Positions 21,953 through 31,879 of a stretch of DNA of 64,000 nt are shown one piece after another. The position numbers and the translations under genes are program-made. The notes under the pieces were generated by a model. That model searched no databases, was not told the origin of the DNA, and saw only the letters and a list, made by a program, of their open reading frames with translations. Source of the DNA: Maribacter vaceletii (GTDB taxonomy: Bacteria > Bacteroidota > Bacteroidia > Flavobacteriales > Flavobacteriaceae); the NCBI RefSeq assembly GCF_003634105.1, contig NZ_RBIQ01000009.1:124001-188000 (forward strand). The letters are read 5' to 3'. Position 1 is the stretch's first letter, and each line of letters starts with the position of its first letter.

Positions 21953-22507
21953 TTACTCCTTTATCAAATCTTGTAATAAAGTATCTATTGTAGTATTATC
22001 CCAATCTGCTATATCTAATTCTTTAATAACAACCTCTCCTTTTTTATTTAAAAGATAAGATGCAGGTGCCTCCAAAATCTCTAGTGGCGATTTTTTTCCT
22101 ATAAATAAATACGTAACAGGAAAAGTAAATTCATTTTTCACCATAAACTCTTCTACTGGAGCTCTTTCTTCATTGGTTATAATATAGAATTCTACCGTAT
22201 CCTTATATTTAGTATATACTTCTTGAATTTCTTGTAACTCTGCTGCACAAGGCAAACGCCATGAAGCCCAAAAATTAATAAAAACAACTTTCCCTTTAGA
22301 TTTATTAAAATTAAAAACATTCCAATTAGCATCTTTTAATTCCCACTCATAATCTTTAATTTTCTCTCTATCCGCTACCGCAATAATAGTTGGCGTTTTA
22401 GCAAATATTTTATTTAACCACACTTTACCATAATACCCAACTGGGGTAATAAAAAAAGAGGCTACTATAACTATTAATACTACGTTTACTATTGTTTTTT
22501 TACTCAT
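21953..22507 (-). CDS. TlpA-like thioredoxin with a degenerate active site (RLPC)
   Basis: This 184-residue paralogue of the next gene has the same plan: N-terminal membrane helix, DYEWEL lead-in, thioredoxin fold and a cis-Pro-like EAPASYLLNKKGEVV. At the active site it reads FWASWRLPCAAEL, so the nucleophilic first cysteine is Arg84 and only Cys87 remains. It therefore cannot perform the usual dithiol-disulfide cycle alone. It might bind or hold a partner through Cys87, or act with the intact paralogue encoded one base downstream. The gene is otherwise open and full length, so it is not an obvious pseudogene. Confidence 0.85.
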   Translation of the reverse strand: MSKKTIVNVVLIVIVASFFITPVGYYGKVWLNKIFAKTPTIIAVADREKIKDYEWELKDANWNVFNFNKSKGKVVFINFWASWRLPCAAELQEIQEVYTKYKDTVEFYIITNEERAPVEEFMVKNEFTFPVTYLFIGKKSPLEILEAPASYLLNKKGEVVIKELDIADWDNTTIDTLLQDLIKE

Positions 22508-22522
22508 ATATAATCCAAAACT

Positions 22523-22554
22523 AAAAAACTCCTGAAGAATAACAGGAGTTTTTT
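22523..22554 (-). terminator. Terminator of the aconitase gene
   Basis: AAAAAACTCCTG pairs with CAGGAGTTTTTT around an 8-base loop, just downstream of the aconitase stop and upstream of the thioredoxin pair on the same strand. Confidence 0.85.
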
Positions 22555-22576
22555 ACTAAATATTTAAAGCTAGTAC

Positions 22577-24850
22577 CTAGCCAGCATTTTCCATTTTTAT
22601 AACATTTAAAGCAGAACCTTCTCTGTACCACTCTATTTGCGCATCGTTATAGGTATGGTTTACCAGTATAACATCTTTACTCCCGTCTGCATGAACCACT
22701 TCAATTGTTAATTGCTTATCTGGAGTAAACTCAGAAATATCAATAAAATTAAACGTATCGTCTTCTTGGATTAAATCATAGTCGCTCTCGTTTGCAAACG
22801 TTAAGCCTAACATACCTTGTTTTTTTAGGTTTGTTTCATGAATACGAGCAAAAGACTTTACTATAACCGCAGCAACCCCTAAATGTCTAGGCTCCATAGC
22901 AGCATGTTCTCTAGAAGACCCTTCTCCATAGTTATGATCCCCAACTACGATACTTCTTACCCCAGCTGCTTTATATGCACGTGCTGTATCTGGAACACCA
23001 CCAAACTCTCCTGTTAATTGGTTTTTTACAAAATTAGTTTTTTTACCGAAAGCATTAACGGCACCTATTAAACAGTTATTAGAAATATTATCTAAATGTC
23101 CACGAAAACGTAACCAAGGCCCAGCCATAGAAATATGATCTGTTGTACACTTACCAAAAGCCTTAATTAATAATTTTGACCCTATTAAACTCTCATCTTT
23201 TATAGGTGTAAATGGTTCTAACAATTGCAATCTTTCAGAGTCTGGAGACACTTTTACCTCTACACCTGACCCATCTTCATCTGGAGCAAGAAAACCTGCA
23301 TCTTTTACCTCAAAACCTTTAGGTGGTAATTCCCATCCTGTAGGCTCGTCAAACATTACTTCTTCTCCATTCTTATTAATTAGCTTATCCGTCATTGGAT
23401 TAAAATCTAATCTACCAGAAATAGCAATAGCTGCAGTAATCTCAGGAGAAGCTACAAAAGCGTGTGTATTTGGGTTACCATCTGCACGTTTTGCAAAATT
23501 CCTATTAAAAGAATGCACTATACTATTTTTAGGAGCATTTTTAGGATCACTGTACCTTGCCCATTGCCCAATACATGGTCCGCAAGCATTGGTAAATATC
23601 TTAGCATCTAGATTTTCAAAAATTCCTAAAATACCATCACGCTCTGCCGTATAACGCACTTGCTCAGAACCGGGGTTAATCCCTAATTCCGATTTCATTT
23701 TTATGCCTTTATCTATAGCCTGTTGTGCTATGGATGAAGCTCTGGATAAATCTTCATAAGAAGAGTTAGTACAAGAACCTATTAGTCCCCATTCTACTGC
23801 TATAGGCCAATCATTTTCGGTTGCCTTTTTATTCATATCCACACCAACTTTGGTAGATAAATCTGGTGTAAAAGGACCGTTTAATAATGGGGTTAATTCC
23901 GATAAATTAATCTCTATAAGTTCATCAAAATAGTCTTCTGGATTAGCATATACTTCTGCATCTCCAGTTAGATGTTCTTTTACTTTATTTGCAGCATCTG
24001 CAATATCTGCTCTGTCTGTAGCGCGCAAATAACGTTCCATAGCGTCATCATACCCAAATGTAGATGTTGTTGCTCCTATTTCTGCTCCCATATTACAAAT
24101 AGTCCCTTTACCTGTACAAGATAAAGACAATGCACCAGGACCAAAATATTCTACTATTGCGCCTGTACCTCCTTTTGCCGTTAAAATTTCTGCAACCTTT
24201 AAAATAACATCTTTAGGAGCGGTCCAGCCAGAAATTGTTCCTGTTAACTTAACACCTATTAATTTAGGGAATTTAAGCTCCCAAGCCATTCCTGCCATTA
24301 CATCTACAGCATCTGCACCTCCAACTCCAATAGCAACCATACCTAAACCGCCAGCGTTTACCGTGTGAGAATCGGTACCAATCATCATACCTCCTGGAAA
24401 AGCATAATTTTCTAATACTACCTGATGAATAATACCCGCTCCTGGTTTCCAAAAACCAATACCATATTTGTTAGAAACGGATTCTAAAAAATCAAATACT
24501 TCTGCACTTGTGGTATTCGCCGATTTTAAATCTGCGGAAGCGCCATTTTTTGCTTGTATTAAATGATCACAATGCACTGTAGTTGGCACTGCAACTTTAG
24601 GTTTACCCGCTTGCATAAATTGTAGTAATGCCATTTGTGCCGTTGCGTCTTGGCATGCAATGCGGTCTGGCGCAAAATCTACATAATCTTTTCCTCTTAC
24701 AAATGCTTTCTCTGCATTACCATCCCATAAATGCGCATATAAAATCTTTTCCGCTAAAGTCAAAGGTTTTCCCACAACACCCCTCGCCACATTTACTCTT
24801 TCTGCCATGTTAGAATACACAGCTTTTATCATATCAATATCAAATGCCAT
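22577..24850 (-). CDS. Aconitate hydratase (mitochondrial-type)
   Basis: This 757-residue aconitase interconverts citrate and isocitrate in the TCA cycle. It has the length and order of the mitochondrial-type family. The [4Fe-4S] ligands lie in [13 protein letters not shown] and [11 protein letters not shown], and substrate-binding motifs include [13 protein letters not shown] and [17 protein letters not shown] in the C-terminal swivel domain. It is monocistronic with its own terminator. A second aconitase of the AcnB family is encoded 7 kb away on the same strand, so the organism has two non-homologous-length isozymes. Confidence 0.95.
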   Translation of the reverse strand: MAFDIDMIKAVYSNMAERVNVARGVVGKPLTLAEKILYAHLWDGNAEKAFVRGKDYVDFAPDRIACQDATAQMALLQFMQAGKPKVAVPTTVHCDHLIQAKNGASADLKSANTTSAEVFDFLESVSNKYGIGFWKPGAGIIHQVVLENYAFPGGMMIGTDSHTVNAGGLGMVAIGVGGADAVDVMAGMAWELKFPKLIGVKLTGTISGWTAPKDVILKVAEILTAKGGTGAIVEYFGPGALSLSCTGKGTICNMGAEIGATTSTFGYDDAMERYLRATDRADIADAANKVKEHLTGDAEVYANPEDYFDELIEINLSELTPLLNGPFTPDLSTKVGVDMNKKATENDWPIAVEWGLIGSCTNSSYEDLSRASSIAQQAIDKGIKMKSELGINPGSEQVRYTAERDGILGIFENLDAKIFTNACGPCIGQWARYSDPKNAPKNSIVHSFNRNFAKRADGNPNTHAFVASPEITAAIAISGRLDFNPMTDKLINKNGEEVMFDEPTGWELPPKGFEVKDAGFLAPDEDGSGVEVKVSPDSERLQLLEPFTPIKDESLIGSKLLIKAFGKCTTDHISMAGPWLRFRGHLDNISNNCLIGAVNAFGKKTNFVKNQLTGEFGGVPDTARAYKAAGVRSIVVGDHNYGEGSSREHAAMEPRHLGVAAVIVKSFARIHETNLKKQGMLGLTFANESDYDLIQEDDTFNFIDISEFTPDKQLTIEVVHADGSKDVILVNHTYNDAQIEWYREGSALNVIKMENAG

Positions 24851-25042
24851 AGATATATTTTTTTTAGTTTCTTTTTAAGTGTTCCCTAAGATACAAAAAT
24901 TAGTACATGCGTATCATGTAAATATTCTATACGTACCTGCATTTATCAAAAAAACTAAATGACCTCAGAAATAAAATTTTTTTGACACCAATTCGTTTGC
25001 CTTAATAATACAGTCCTTTCCTAATCCATAAAGATATCTACT

Positions 25043-28000
25043 GTGAAGATTAAAAAATTCTGGAAACGAATTTTAATAGCACTAATACTAGTTCCAGTGT
25101 TATTAGTAGGGTCTTTAATGCTATATATTCAGAGTAACCAATCTGAAATTATTAAAGAGGAAATTGCAATCCTAAACAAAGAACACAAAGGCCTTATTAC
25201 TATTGGTGAGAGTGAATTATCGCTTTTTAGTAATTTTCCATACGTATCTATAAAAGTGTATGATGTGCAAATTCTGGAGACAAAAAAAGACAACGCACCC
25301 ACCATTATGGATGTAAAAGACATATACGTAGGTTTTAATCTATGGGATATTGTAAAAGGAAATTATGATATTCAGTCTTTAGTTCTAGAAGAAGGTGTTT
25401 TTAACATCGTAATTCATGAAAATAATACTACTAATATTCAAAATTCCTTAGCTAGTACTCAGGAAACAGAAACTCCCTCTACTAATATTCACTTAAAAAA
25501 AATTAAATTAAAAAATCTAGATTTTCACACTTTAGATGAAGCTACGAATACAGATGTTGAAAAATTTATTTATAAAGGTAAAGGTGGTTTTAGTCAAACA
25601 GATAGTATCATTGCGGGGCATATAGATACCGATTTTGAATTAAATGTGATAAAAAATGGAGATACTACTTTTATCCATAAAAAACATTTTGAAGTTCATA
25701 CTGATGTAGCATTTAATGAATACACTGGTATTCTAGACATACAACCATCAGGTATTGTCATGGAAAATGGAGATTTTGAGTTAGAAGGTTCTATAGATAC
25801 TAAGAATGACGTAGATCTAGACCTTACAATACAAGGAACAAAGCCCAATTTTGATATGCTAATTGCTTTTGCTCCTACAGATGTAATACCCATATTAGAT
25901 AAATACAAAAATGCCGGCGAAATTTATTTTAATGCTAGTATCCAAGGACCATCAAACAAAGGGAACAGACCTTTTATCAATGCTAATTTTGGTGCAGGAA
26001 AAGCTTTTTTAGAAAACACAAAAAAAGGAAAAAAGATAGATAGCATGGGTTTCAATGGCCATTTTACGAATGGAAAAAATAGGAGCGCTAGTACCATGGA
26101 ATTTTCTTTAACTAATATGACCGCCTCTTTAGAAAAAGGAACATTTAAAGGTGCTGTTTTTGTAAAGAATTTTGAATCTCCTGAAGTAGATATGCAAATA
26201 AATTCGAATTTTAATCTCGATTTTATTACAGACTTTTTTGAACTGCAACAAGTACAAGATGTCTCTGGAGAAGTTTCTCTGAAAATGAATTTTCATGATA
26301 TTATAGATATTGACAAGCCCGAAAAGGCACTAGAAAAAATTAATCAAGCTTACTTTGCCGAATTACTGGTAAAAAACTTAAGCTTAAACGCCAAAGAGCT
26401 TCCCGCACCCTTACATAATTTAGATGTACATATAGTAATGAATGGCAAAGAAGCAACGCTAAACCAATTCAATTTATCCATAGGAGAATCAGACCTATCG
26501 GCACGTGGTTTTCTTTCCAATTTACCAGCTATAGTACACCATACCAATATTCCCGTAAAAGCTCATTTAGATATTACTTCTAATACCTTAGATATTGCGC
26601 AATTAACTGGCTTTTCAAAACAAGATTCTATCCCAACTGGTATCGATGAAGAAATTAAAAACTTAAGCTTAGGGTTTTCTTTTAAAACTTCTGCCAAAGA
26701 TTTTACAGCATCTAAATATTTACCAAAAGGGGAGTTTTTTGTAGATAGTTTGTATGCAGAATTAAAACATTATCCACATAAACTACACGATTTTCATGCC
26801 GATGTTTTAATAGATGATAAAGACTTGCAGTTAGTAGATTTTACAGGCTATATAGATGATAGTGATTTTCATTTTAACGGACTTATACATGACTATGCCT
26901 TTTGGATGCAACCAGAGCTTAATGGGAATATAGATTTAGATATAAATCTTACTGCTAACCAATTAAGACTCGAAGATCTCTTTTCTTATAAAGGAGAAAA
27001 TTATGTTCCCAAAGAATACCAACATGAAACTTTTAATGATTTAGCATTGCATTTTGCTTCTAGTATGCATTATAAAGACTCCTCTATGCATTCTATAGAT
27101 TTAGCTCTAGATAAACTAGATACTAAAATGAAATTACATCCACTTCGTTTTCATGATTTTAAGGGGAATATACATTATCAAGATGAACACGTAGTTATAA
27201 AAGACTTTCATGGAGAAATAGGAACTACCAATTTTAATTTCGATTTAAACTATTATTTAGGGAAAGATGCACAAATAAAGAAAAGAGATAATTACCTAAG
27301 TGTAAATGCAAATTATATAGACTTTGATGCCCTTTTTAATTTTAAGGTAAGTCCGCCAAAACCAGCAGAAGTGTCTACTTTAAAAAATGCAGATGTAAAA
27401 GAACATGCTAATGCATTTAATTTATATGAATTACCATTTACAGATATGCAATTTAAGGCCAATGTTGCGCACTTTATATACCATAGAATAGATTTACAAA
27501 ATATCAAAGCCGATGTAAGAACAACCCCAAATCATTATATTTATATAGACACTTTGGATATGGATGCTGCTGGAGGAAATATTAAATTAAACGGATATTT
27601 TAATGGTAGTGATTCAGAACATATTTATATGCAACCAAATTTGGTATTAAATAATGTGGATTTGGATAAACTACTCTTCAAGTTTGAAAACTTTGGACAA
27701 GACCATCTCGTTTCCGATAATTTACAAGGGAAGCTTACCTCTAGAATCAAAGGCAAAATAAGAATATATCCAGATTTGGTGCCAGATTTAGACCAATCTA
27801 CTTTAGAAATGGATGTAAAAGTACTAAACGGAAGATTAAAAAATTACAATCCCATGCTAGCTCTTTCAGATTATATGGAGGATAAAAACCTGCAAAACAT
27901 TAGGTTTGACACCTTACAGAATAGTCTAAATATAAAGCAAGGAAAAATTACCATTCCTAATATGACTATTGCTTCTACTTTGGGGCATATGCAATTATCT

Positions 28001-28237
28001 GGCACGCATGATAATAATCAAAATATAGATTATGCGATACGTATTCCATGGAAAACTGTAAAAAAAGCAGCTTGGCAAAAATTATTTGGTGGCAAAAAAG
28101 ATACTACTAGTAGCCCCCAACAAGAAGATACCATTGCAGCAATAGATCCCAACCAAAAAATAAAATACCTTAATTTAAAAATTAAAGGGAACGTAGACGA
28201 CTACAAGGTGTCTTTAGGTAAGAAAAAAGAGAAGTAG
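25043..28237 (+). CDS. AsmA-like inner-membrane-anchored protein
   Basis: This 1064-residue protein has one N-terminal membrane helix (about 9-28) followed by a long, repetitive beta-rich periplasmic region. That is the plan of AsmA/TamB-like proteins, which bridge the envelope and are linked to lipid transport and outer membrane assembly. Features include the opening LITIGESELSLFSNFPYVSIKVYDV, an early VGFNLWDIVKGNYDIQSLVLEEG repeat, and a late AsmA-type end (MQLSGTHDNNQNIDYAIRIPWK). The start is GTG at 25043; no upstream ATG is in frame. It is monocistronic, with a strong terminator overlapping the stop. Confidence 0.85.
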   Translation: MKIKKFWKRILIALILVPVLLVGSLMLYIQSNQSEIIKEEIAILNKEHKGLITIGESELSLFSNFPYVSIKVYDVQILETKKDNAPTIMDVKDIYVGFNLWDIVKGNYDIQSLVLEEGVFNIVIHENNTTNIQNSLASTQETETPSTNIHLKKIKLKNLDFHTLDEATNTDVEKFIYKGKGGFSQTDSIIAGHIDTDFELNVIKNGDTTFIHKKHFEVHTDVAFNEYTGILDIQPSGIVMENGDFELEGSIDTKNDVDLDLTIQGTKPNFDMLIAFAPTDVIPILDKYKNAGEIYFNASIQGPSNKGNRPFINANFGAGKAFLENTKKGKKIDSMGFNGHFTNGKNRSASTMEFSLTNMTASLEKGTFKGAVFVKNFESPEVDMQINSNFNLDFITDFFELQQVQDVSGEVSLKMNFHDIIDIDKPEKALEKINQAYFAELLVKNLSLNAKELPAPLHNLDVHIVMNGKEATLNQFNLSIGESDLSARGFLSNLPAIVHHTNIPVKAHLDITSNTLDIAQLTGFSKQDSIPTGIDEEIKNLSLGFSFKTSAKDFTASKYLPKGEFFVDSLYAELKHYPHKLHDFHADVLIDDKDLQLVDFTGYIDDSDFHFNGLIHDYAFWMQPELNGNIDLDINLTANQLRLEDLFSYKGENYVPKEYQHETFNDLALHFASSMHYKDSSMHSIDLALDKLDTKMKLHPLRFHDFKGNIHYQDEHVVIKDFHGEIGTTNFNFDLNYYLGKDAQIKKRDNYLSVNANYIDFDALFNFKVSPPKPAEVSTLKNADVKEHANAFNLYELPFTDMQFKANVAHFIYHRIDLQNIKADVRTTPNHYIYIDTLDMDAAGGNIKLNGYFNGSDSEHIYMQPNLVLNNVDLDKLLFKFENFGQDHLVSDNLQGKLTSRIKGKIRIYPDLVPDLDQSTLEMDVKVLNGRLKNYNPMLALSDYMEDKNLQNIRFDTLQNSLNIKQGKITIPNMTIASTLGHMQLSGTHDNNQNIDYAIRIPWKTVKKAAWQKLFGGKKDTTSSPQQEDTIAAIDPNQKIKYLNLKIKGNVDDYKVSLGKKKEK

Positions 28238-28278
28238 CATGTAATAGTTTTTCTAGGAAGCTATTACATGCTTTTTTT
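28236..28278 (+). terminator. Strong terminator after the AsmA-like gene
   Basis: A perfect 12-bp stem, AGCATGTAATAG (28236-28247) with CTATTACATGCT (28261-28272), followed by a T-run. It overlaps the stop codon and insulates the downstream Roco gene. Confidence 0.9.
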
Positions 28279-28402
28279 CATATCATATACTAACCGTTTG
28301 ATTTTGTAAGAAAAAATTGCGAAGTTTGTTTGGCAATAAATATTTTGAAACAAAACTTCCCCTAGAATTAGAAGGAATTAAAAAACAAAGCAATTCAAAT
28401 TA

Positions 28403-31400
28403 GTGAAAGTAAATAATCCAATATTCTTTGAAAACAGAAGAAAACACCATGAATACGTTGACCAGAAGATTAATTCTATTCGTTCCGATAAATCAGGATT
28501 TATCAATTTATCATCACTTGAACTAATAGAGGTTCCTGAAATTTTGCGAGAAGTTGAAGATAAATTTTGCCTTGATTTAAGTAGCAACTCATTATCAGAT
28601 CTACCTGACTGGTTTTACGATTTAGACAATATCCTTTTTCTAAACCTAAGAGGAAACAACTTTTCCCAATTTCCAGTAAGGCTTCTAAATATGAAATCTA
28701 TAATAAAAATAGATTTTAGTTTTAACAATCTTGGAAAATTAAAATTTTGGGAGTCTGATAACTCCAATTTGGAAATTTTAGTATTAGACAACTGTCGTTT
28801 GATAAAATTTCCACGATTTATAAAAGGCTTAAAAAAACTAGTTAACCTTTCAATCAATAACAATTTCTTAAGAAAAGTCCCCGATTGGATTAATGAACTA
28901 ACAAACATCAAAACTTTAAATTGCGAAAATAACTACTTAAGAAATATACCCAATATTAAGAATCTGAACAACCTTGAATGTCTTAATTTAAAAAAAAATA
29001 AAATTGTAAACATCACCGATGACCTAACAAGGCGTCAAAACTTAGAGCAATTAGGACTTAGCTCCAATAAAATAAAAGAATATCCGCAAAAATTAAACAA
29101 ATTAAGAAAACTTAGAAGACTAGAACTAGAGAACAACAACCTAAAAGTAATACCTGAATTCATTAAAGATCTAAAGACAATAGAAGTATTAAATATTAGC
29201 AATAATAGTATTTCAACTCTTAAGCCTTTAAATAATCTTAAAAATTTAAAGAATTTAAACTTCTCTTCATGTAATGTTATTTCATTAGAACCTATATTGC
29301 ACATTCTCGAAAAAGGTACTCAGATTAACGAATCACCGACTTTCGTAAATCCATTTATTAGTTCAATATATCTCAAGAACAACAAATTAGAATATCCACC
29401 AATTGAAATTATTAAACAAGGGAATTCAGCTATCCTGAGGTATTTTAAAAGATTGAATAATACTACGCAAAAAGCCGTCCTTAATGAAGCAAAAGTATTA
29501 ATTGTTGGTAGAACAGGAGCAGGTAAAACGTCATTACGATATAAACTAAGAAATGAAAAGTCAAAACTCCCCAAATCTGATGAAAGTACTCAAGGCATTG
29601 ATGTTGAAATTTTATCATTAAAGTTAGATAACAATAACTCTATAAAGCTAAATATTTGGGACTTCGAAGGACAAAGTATAGCTTATCAAACTCATCAATT
29701 TTTTCTCAGTAAAAGATCTTTATATCTTTTTGTTGTTGATACGAGAACTGAAAAAACAGATACTGACTATTGGTTCCAAATTATAGAAATACTTGGAGGC
29801 GGGAGTCCACTTATCCTATTCAACAATGAAAAACAAGGAAAAATTGCTCATCTAAATCATAAAGCCTTAATTGAACGATTTGGAAGCTTTCTAGTTGACC
29901 AAGTTTATCAAATTGACTTAAGGAAAATTTCAGAAGATAAAACTGAAACCCAAAAATTTCATAGATTCATCTTTAATACCATTAATCAAATAAAGTCTCT
30001 TCCTCTTGTTGGTATTAAGCTTGAGAAATCCTGGTTGAAAGTCAGGGAAAAAATACAAAAAATTTCTAAGTCGAAAAGTGTTATTTCTGCAAAAGAACTT
30101 TTTGATATTTGTGACGAAAATGGGATAACTGAAAAACAAGACAAATTAGATTTATCTCAATTATTCCATGATCTTGGTGTTTTTCTACATTTTCAAGACT
30201 TTAATTCTATTTCAATATTAAATAACATCATTATTCTTAGAAATGAATGGTCAACAAAAGCAGTCTATAGAATCCTAAAGTCTGAGTCAATCAAAAAAGA
30301 GAAAGGTAAATTCATGCTTAAAGATATTCAAAACATTTTTAACACAGACGATAACTTACACAAAGACTATGAAGCTGAAATTTTAGAATTAATGGTGAAA
30401 TTTAAATTATGTTATAAAGTAATAAATACTGATTATTTCATAATACCACAATTACTTGAGCCAAACAAAATAAGTGGAGAAGTGTTTGATTATAGCGAAA
30501 CCACTCAGCTCAAAGTTATTTATGATTTTATGCCTAAAGGGATAATGACACTACTAATAATAGAACTTCATCCTTTTATTGCCAAAAATCAAACAACTGT
30601 TTGGAGGGATGGATTAGTTATTGAATATTTAAATTCGGTAGCTGAAATTGAAGAAAGCCAAGGTATACGTGAGATTTTAATAAAATCTAAAGGACCTAAA
30701 AGAAATTTGATTGCATTAAAAGTATTATTCGCTATAGACACTATTAATAGCCGATATAATTTCACTAGTAAATCAAGTGTTAAAACAAAATTACAATGTA
30801 CTTGTAAAGAATGTATAGACAATGAAAATCCTTATTTTTTTGATTTACTTGCATTGGAAAAATATAGAGAAAAAGGTGGAAAAGAATTTCCTTGCGGTAA
30901 TACAGGAAACGTCGCTTCAATAAACAAAATACTAAGTATACTAGAAAATGGCGAACAAAACAATAATCTAGAACTAAACTTATTTAAAGAAGCAAACCAA
31001 ATAACTCCTGAAAAAATAACATTTGATATAATTGAAGTATCATCTCGTGTATTGGAACGAAAATTTGTAAAAAGAATTGAAGACCAAATAAATGATGATA
31101 TAGTTGATTTATTAAGAACAAAAGGATATAATGTTACAGATCAAACTAGATCGGGAGCTTCTGAATCTGGATTGAAATCAGGAGAGTTAGATCTAATGCT
31201 TAGAAGAAAAAATGGAATTCCATTAACAATAATTGAATCTTTAAGGTTAAAAAGTTGTGGTTCTAAAAATAGAATTATTGCCGCACATATAAACAAATTA
31301 TTTACCAAATACGACACCCATGGTCTAGAAAGAAACTTTATGCTGGTATTTGCGGAAACTAAAAATTTTCAAAATCTATGCAGAAATTATTTTCGATACA

Positions 31401-31570
31401 TTGACAAACTTAATTCTAAAATTGGTTTCGACAAAAAAGAATTTCCAATTACAAGATTAGATAAAAAATCTGACCTTTCTAAATCTGCTAATATTAAAAT
31501 AGCAATATCATATCATCTTCATAACAATGAGACCAGAGAACTAGCTCATATAATTTTAAATATGAGGTAA
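28403..31570 (+). CDS. LRR-Roc-COR GTPase (Roco) with putative nuclease-like C-terminus
   Basis: This 1055-residue multidomain protein begins with about a dozen leucine-rich repeats (residues ~35-335; e.g. CLDLSSNSLSDLPDWFYDL, LGLSSNKIKEYPQKL). A Roc GTPase domain follows (~360-530) with P-loop GRTGAGKTS (369-377) and switch II WDFEGQ (419-424). The COR dimerisation domain runs to ~790, and a Cys cluster (C799, C801, C804, C831) may bind zinc. The last ~170 residues look like a PD-(D/E)XK fold: GELDLML with Asp930, then LTIIESLRLK with Glu945/Lys950. The start is GTG at 28403; the next in-frame ATG is inside the LRRs. It is a single gene between two terminators, with no transposase. By analogy with effector-bearing STAND and Roco proteins, I infer a sensor-effector role, perhaps against phage. 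Confidence 0.85.
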   Translation: MKVNNPIFFENRRKHHEYVDQKINSIRSDKSGFINLSSLELIEVPEILREVEDKFCLDLSSNSLSDLPDWFYDLDNILFLNLRGNNFSQFPVRLLNMKSIIKIDFSFNNLGKLKFWESDNSNLEILVLDNCRLIKFPRFIKGLKKLVNLSINNNFLRKVPDWINELTNIKTLNCENNYLRNIPNIKNLNNLECLNLKKNKIVNITDDLTRRQNLEQLGLSSNKIKEYPQKLNKLRKLRRLELENNNLKVIPEFIKDLKTIEVLNISNNSISTLKPLNNLKNLKNLNFSSCNVISLEPILHILEKGTQINESPTFVNPFISSIYLKNNKLEYPPIEIIKQGNSAILRYFKRLNNTTQKAVLNEAKVLIVGRTGAGKTSLRYKLRNEKSKLPKSDESTQGIDVEILSLKLDNNNSIKLNIWDFEGQSIAYQTHQFFLSKRSLYLFVVDTRTEKTDTDYWFQIIEILGGGSPLILFNNEKQGKIAHLNHKALIERFGSFLVDQVYQIDLRKISEDKTETQKFHRFIFNTINQIKSLPLVGIKLEKSWLKVREKIQKISKSKSVISAKELFDICDENGITEKQDKLDLSQLFHDLGVFLHFQDFNSISILNNIIILRNEWSTKAVYRILKSESIKKEKGKFMLKDIQNIFNTDDNLHKDYEAEILELMVKFKLCYKVINTDYFIIPQLLEPNKISGEVFDYSETTQLKVIYDFMPKGIMTLLIIELHPFIAKNQTTVWRDGLVIEYLNSVAEIEESQGIREILIKSKGPKRNLIALKVLFAIDTINSRYNFTSKSSVKTKLQCTCKECIDNENPYFFDLLALEKYREKGGKEFPCGNTGNVASINKILSILENGEQNNNLELNLFKEANQITPEKITFDIIEVSSRVLERKFVKRIEDQINDDIVDLLRTKGYNVTDQTRSGASESGLKSGELDLMLRRKNGIPLTIIESLRLKSCGSKNRIIAAHINKLFTKYDTHGLERNFMLVFAETKNFQNLCRNYFRYIDKLNSKIGFDKKEFPITRLDKKSDLSKSANIKIAISYHLHNNETRELAHIILNMR

Positions 31571-31824
31571 TTACGAAGAAATTATTTTTAGATTTACATA
31601 TACTCAAAATATACTGCAATTTTCCTATGATAAGTTTTCTTTTACGAACTTAATTCAACACATGGATAATAAACGAATATGCAAAACAAAACTTATAGGT
31701 TGTAAAATATAAAACATACAAGTATTGCCTTCTGAGAAATCCTCAAACAACCATACTTCTATTCCACTCAGTTCATATACAATTCTTCATACTTCAGAGT
31801 TATTCAAACTAACATATAAAAACA
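31571..31824. other. Gene-free stretch downstream of the Roco gene
   Basis: About 250 bases with no credible ORF on either strand and no terminator of its own for the Roco transcript. I looked for short direct repeats matching the region upstream of the Roco gene (28280-28400), which could mark insertion, and saw none. Confidence 0.5.
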
Positions 31825-31856
31825 AAAAAGTCCGAGCATAAAACTCGGACTTTTAA
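31825..31856 (-). terminator. Terminator of acnB
   Basis: AAAAGTCCGAG pairs with CTCGGACTTTT around a 6-base loop, 24 bases past the acnB stop. It is symmetric enough to stop Roco transcription from the other side as well. Confidence 0.9.
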
Positions 31857-31879
31857 AATATTATAATTTAAAACTATAA

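Noticed and set aside
28280-31820. Mobile element around the Roco gene
   Set aside because: No transposase, integrase, terminal inverted repeat or flanking direct repeat could be found by eye, so I describe it only as an isolated gene.
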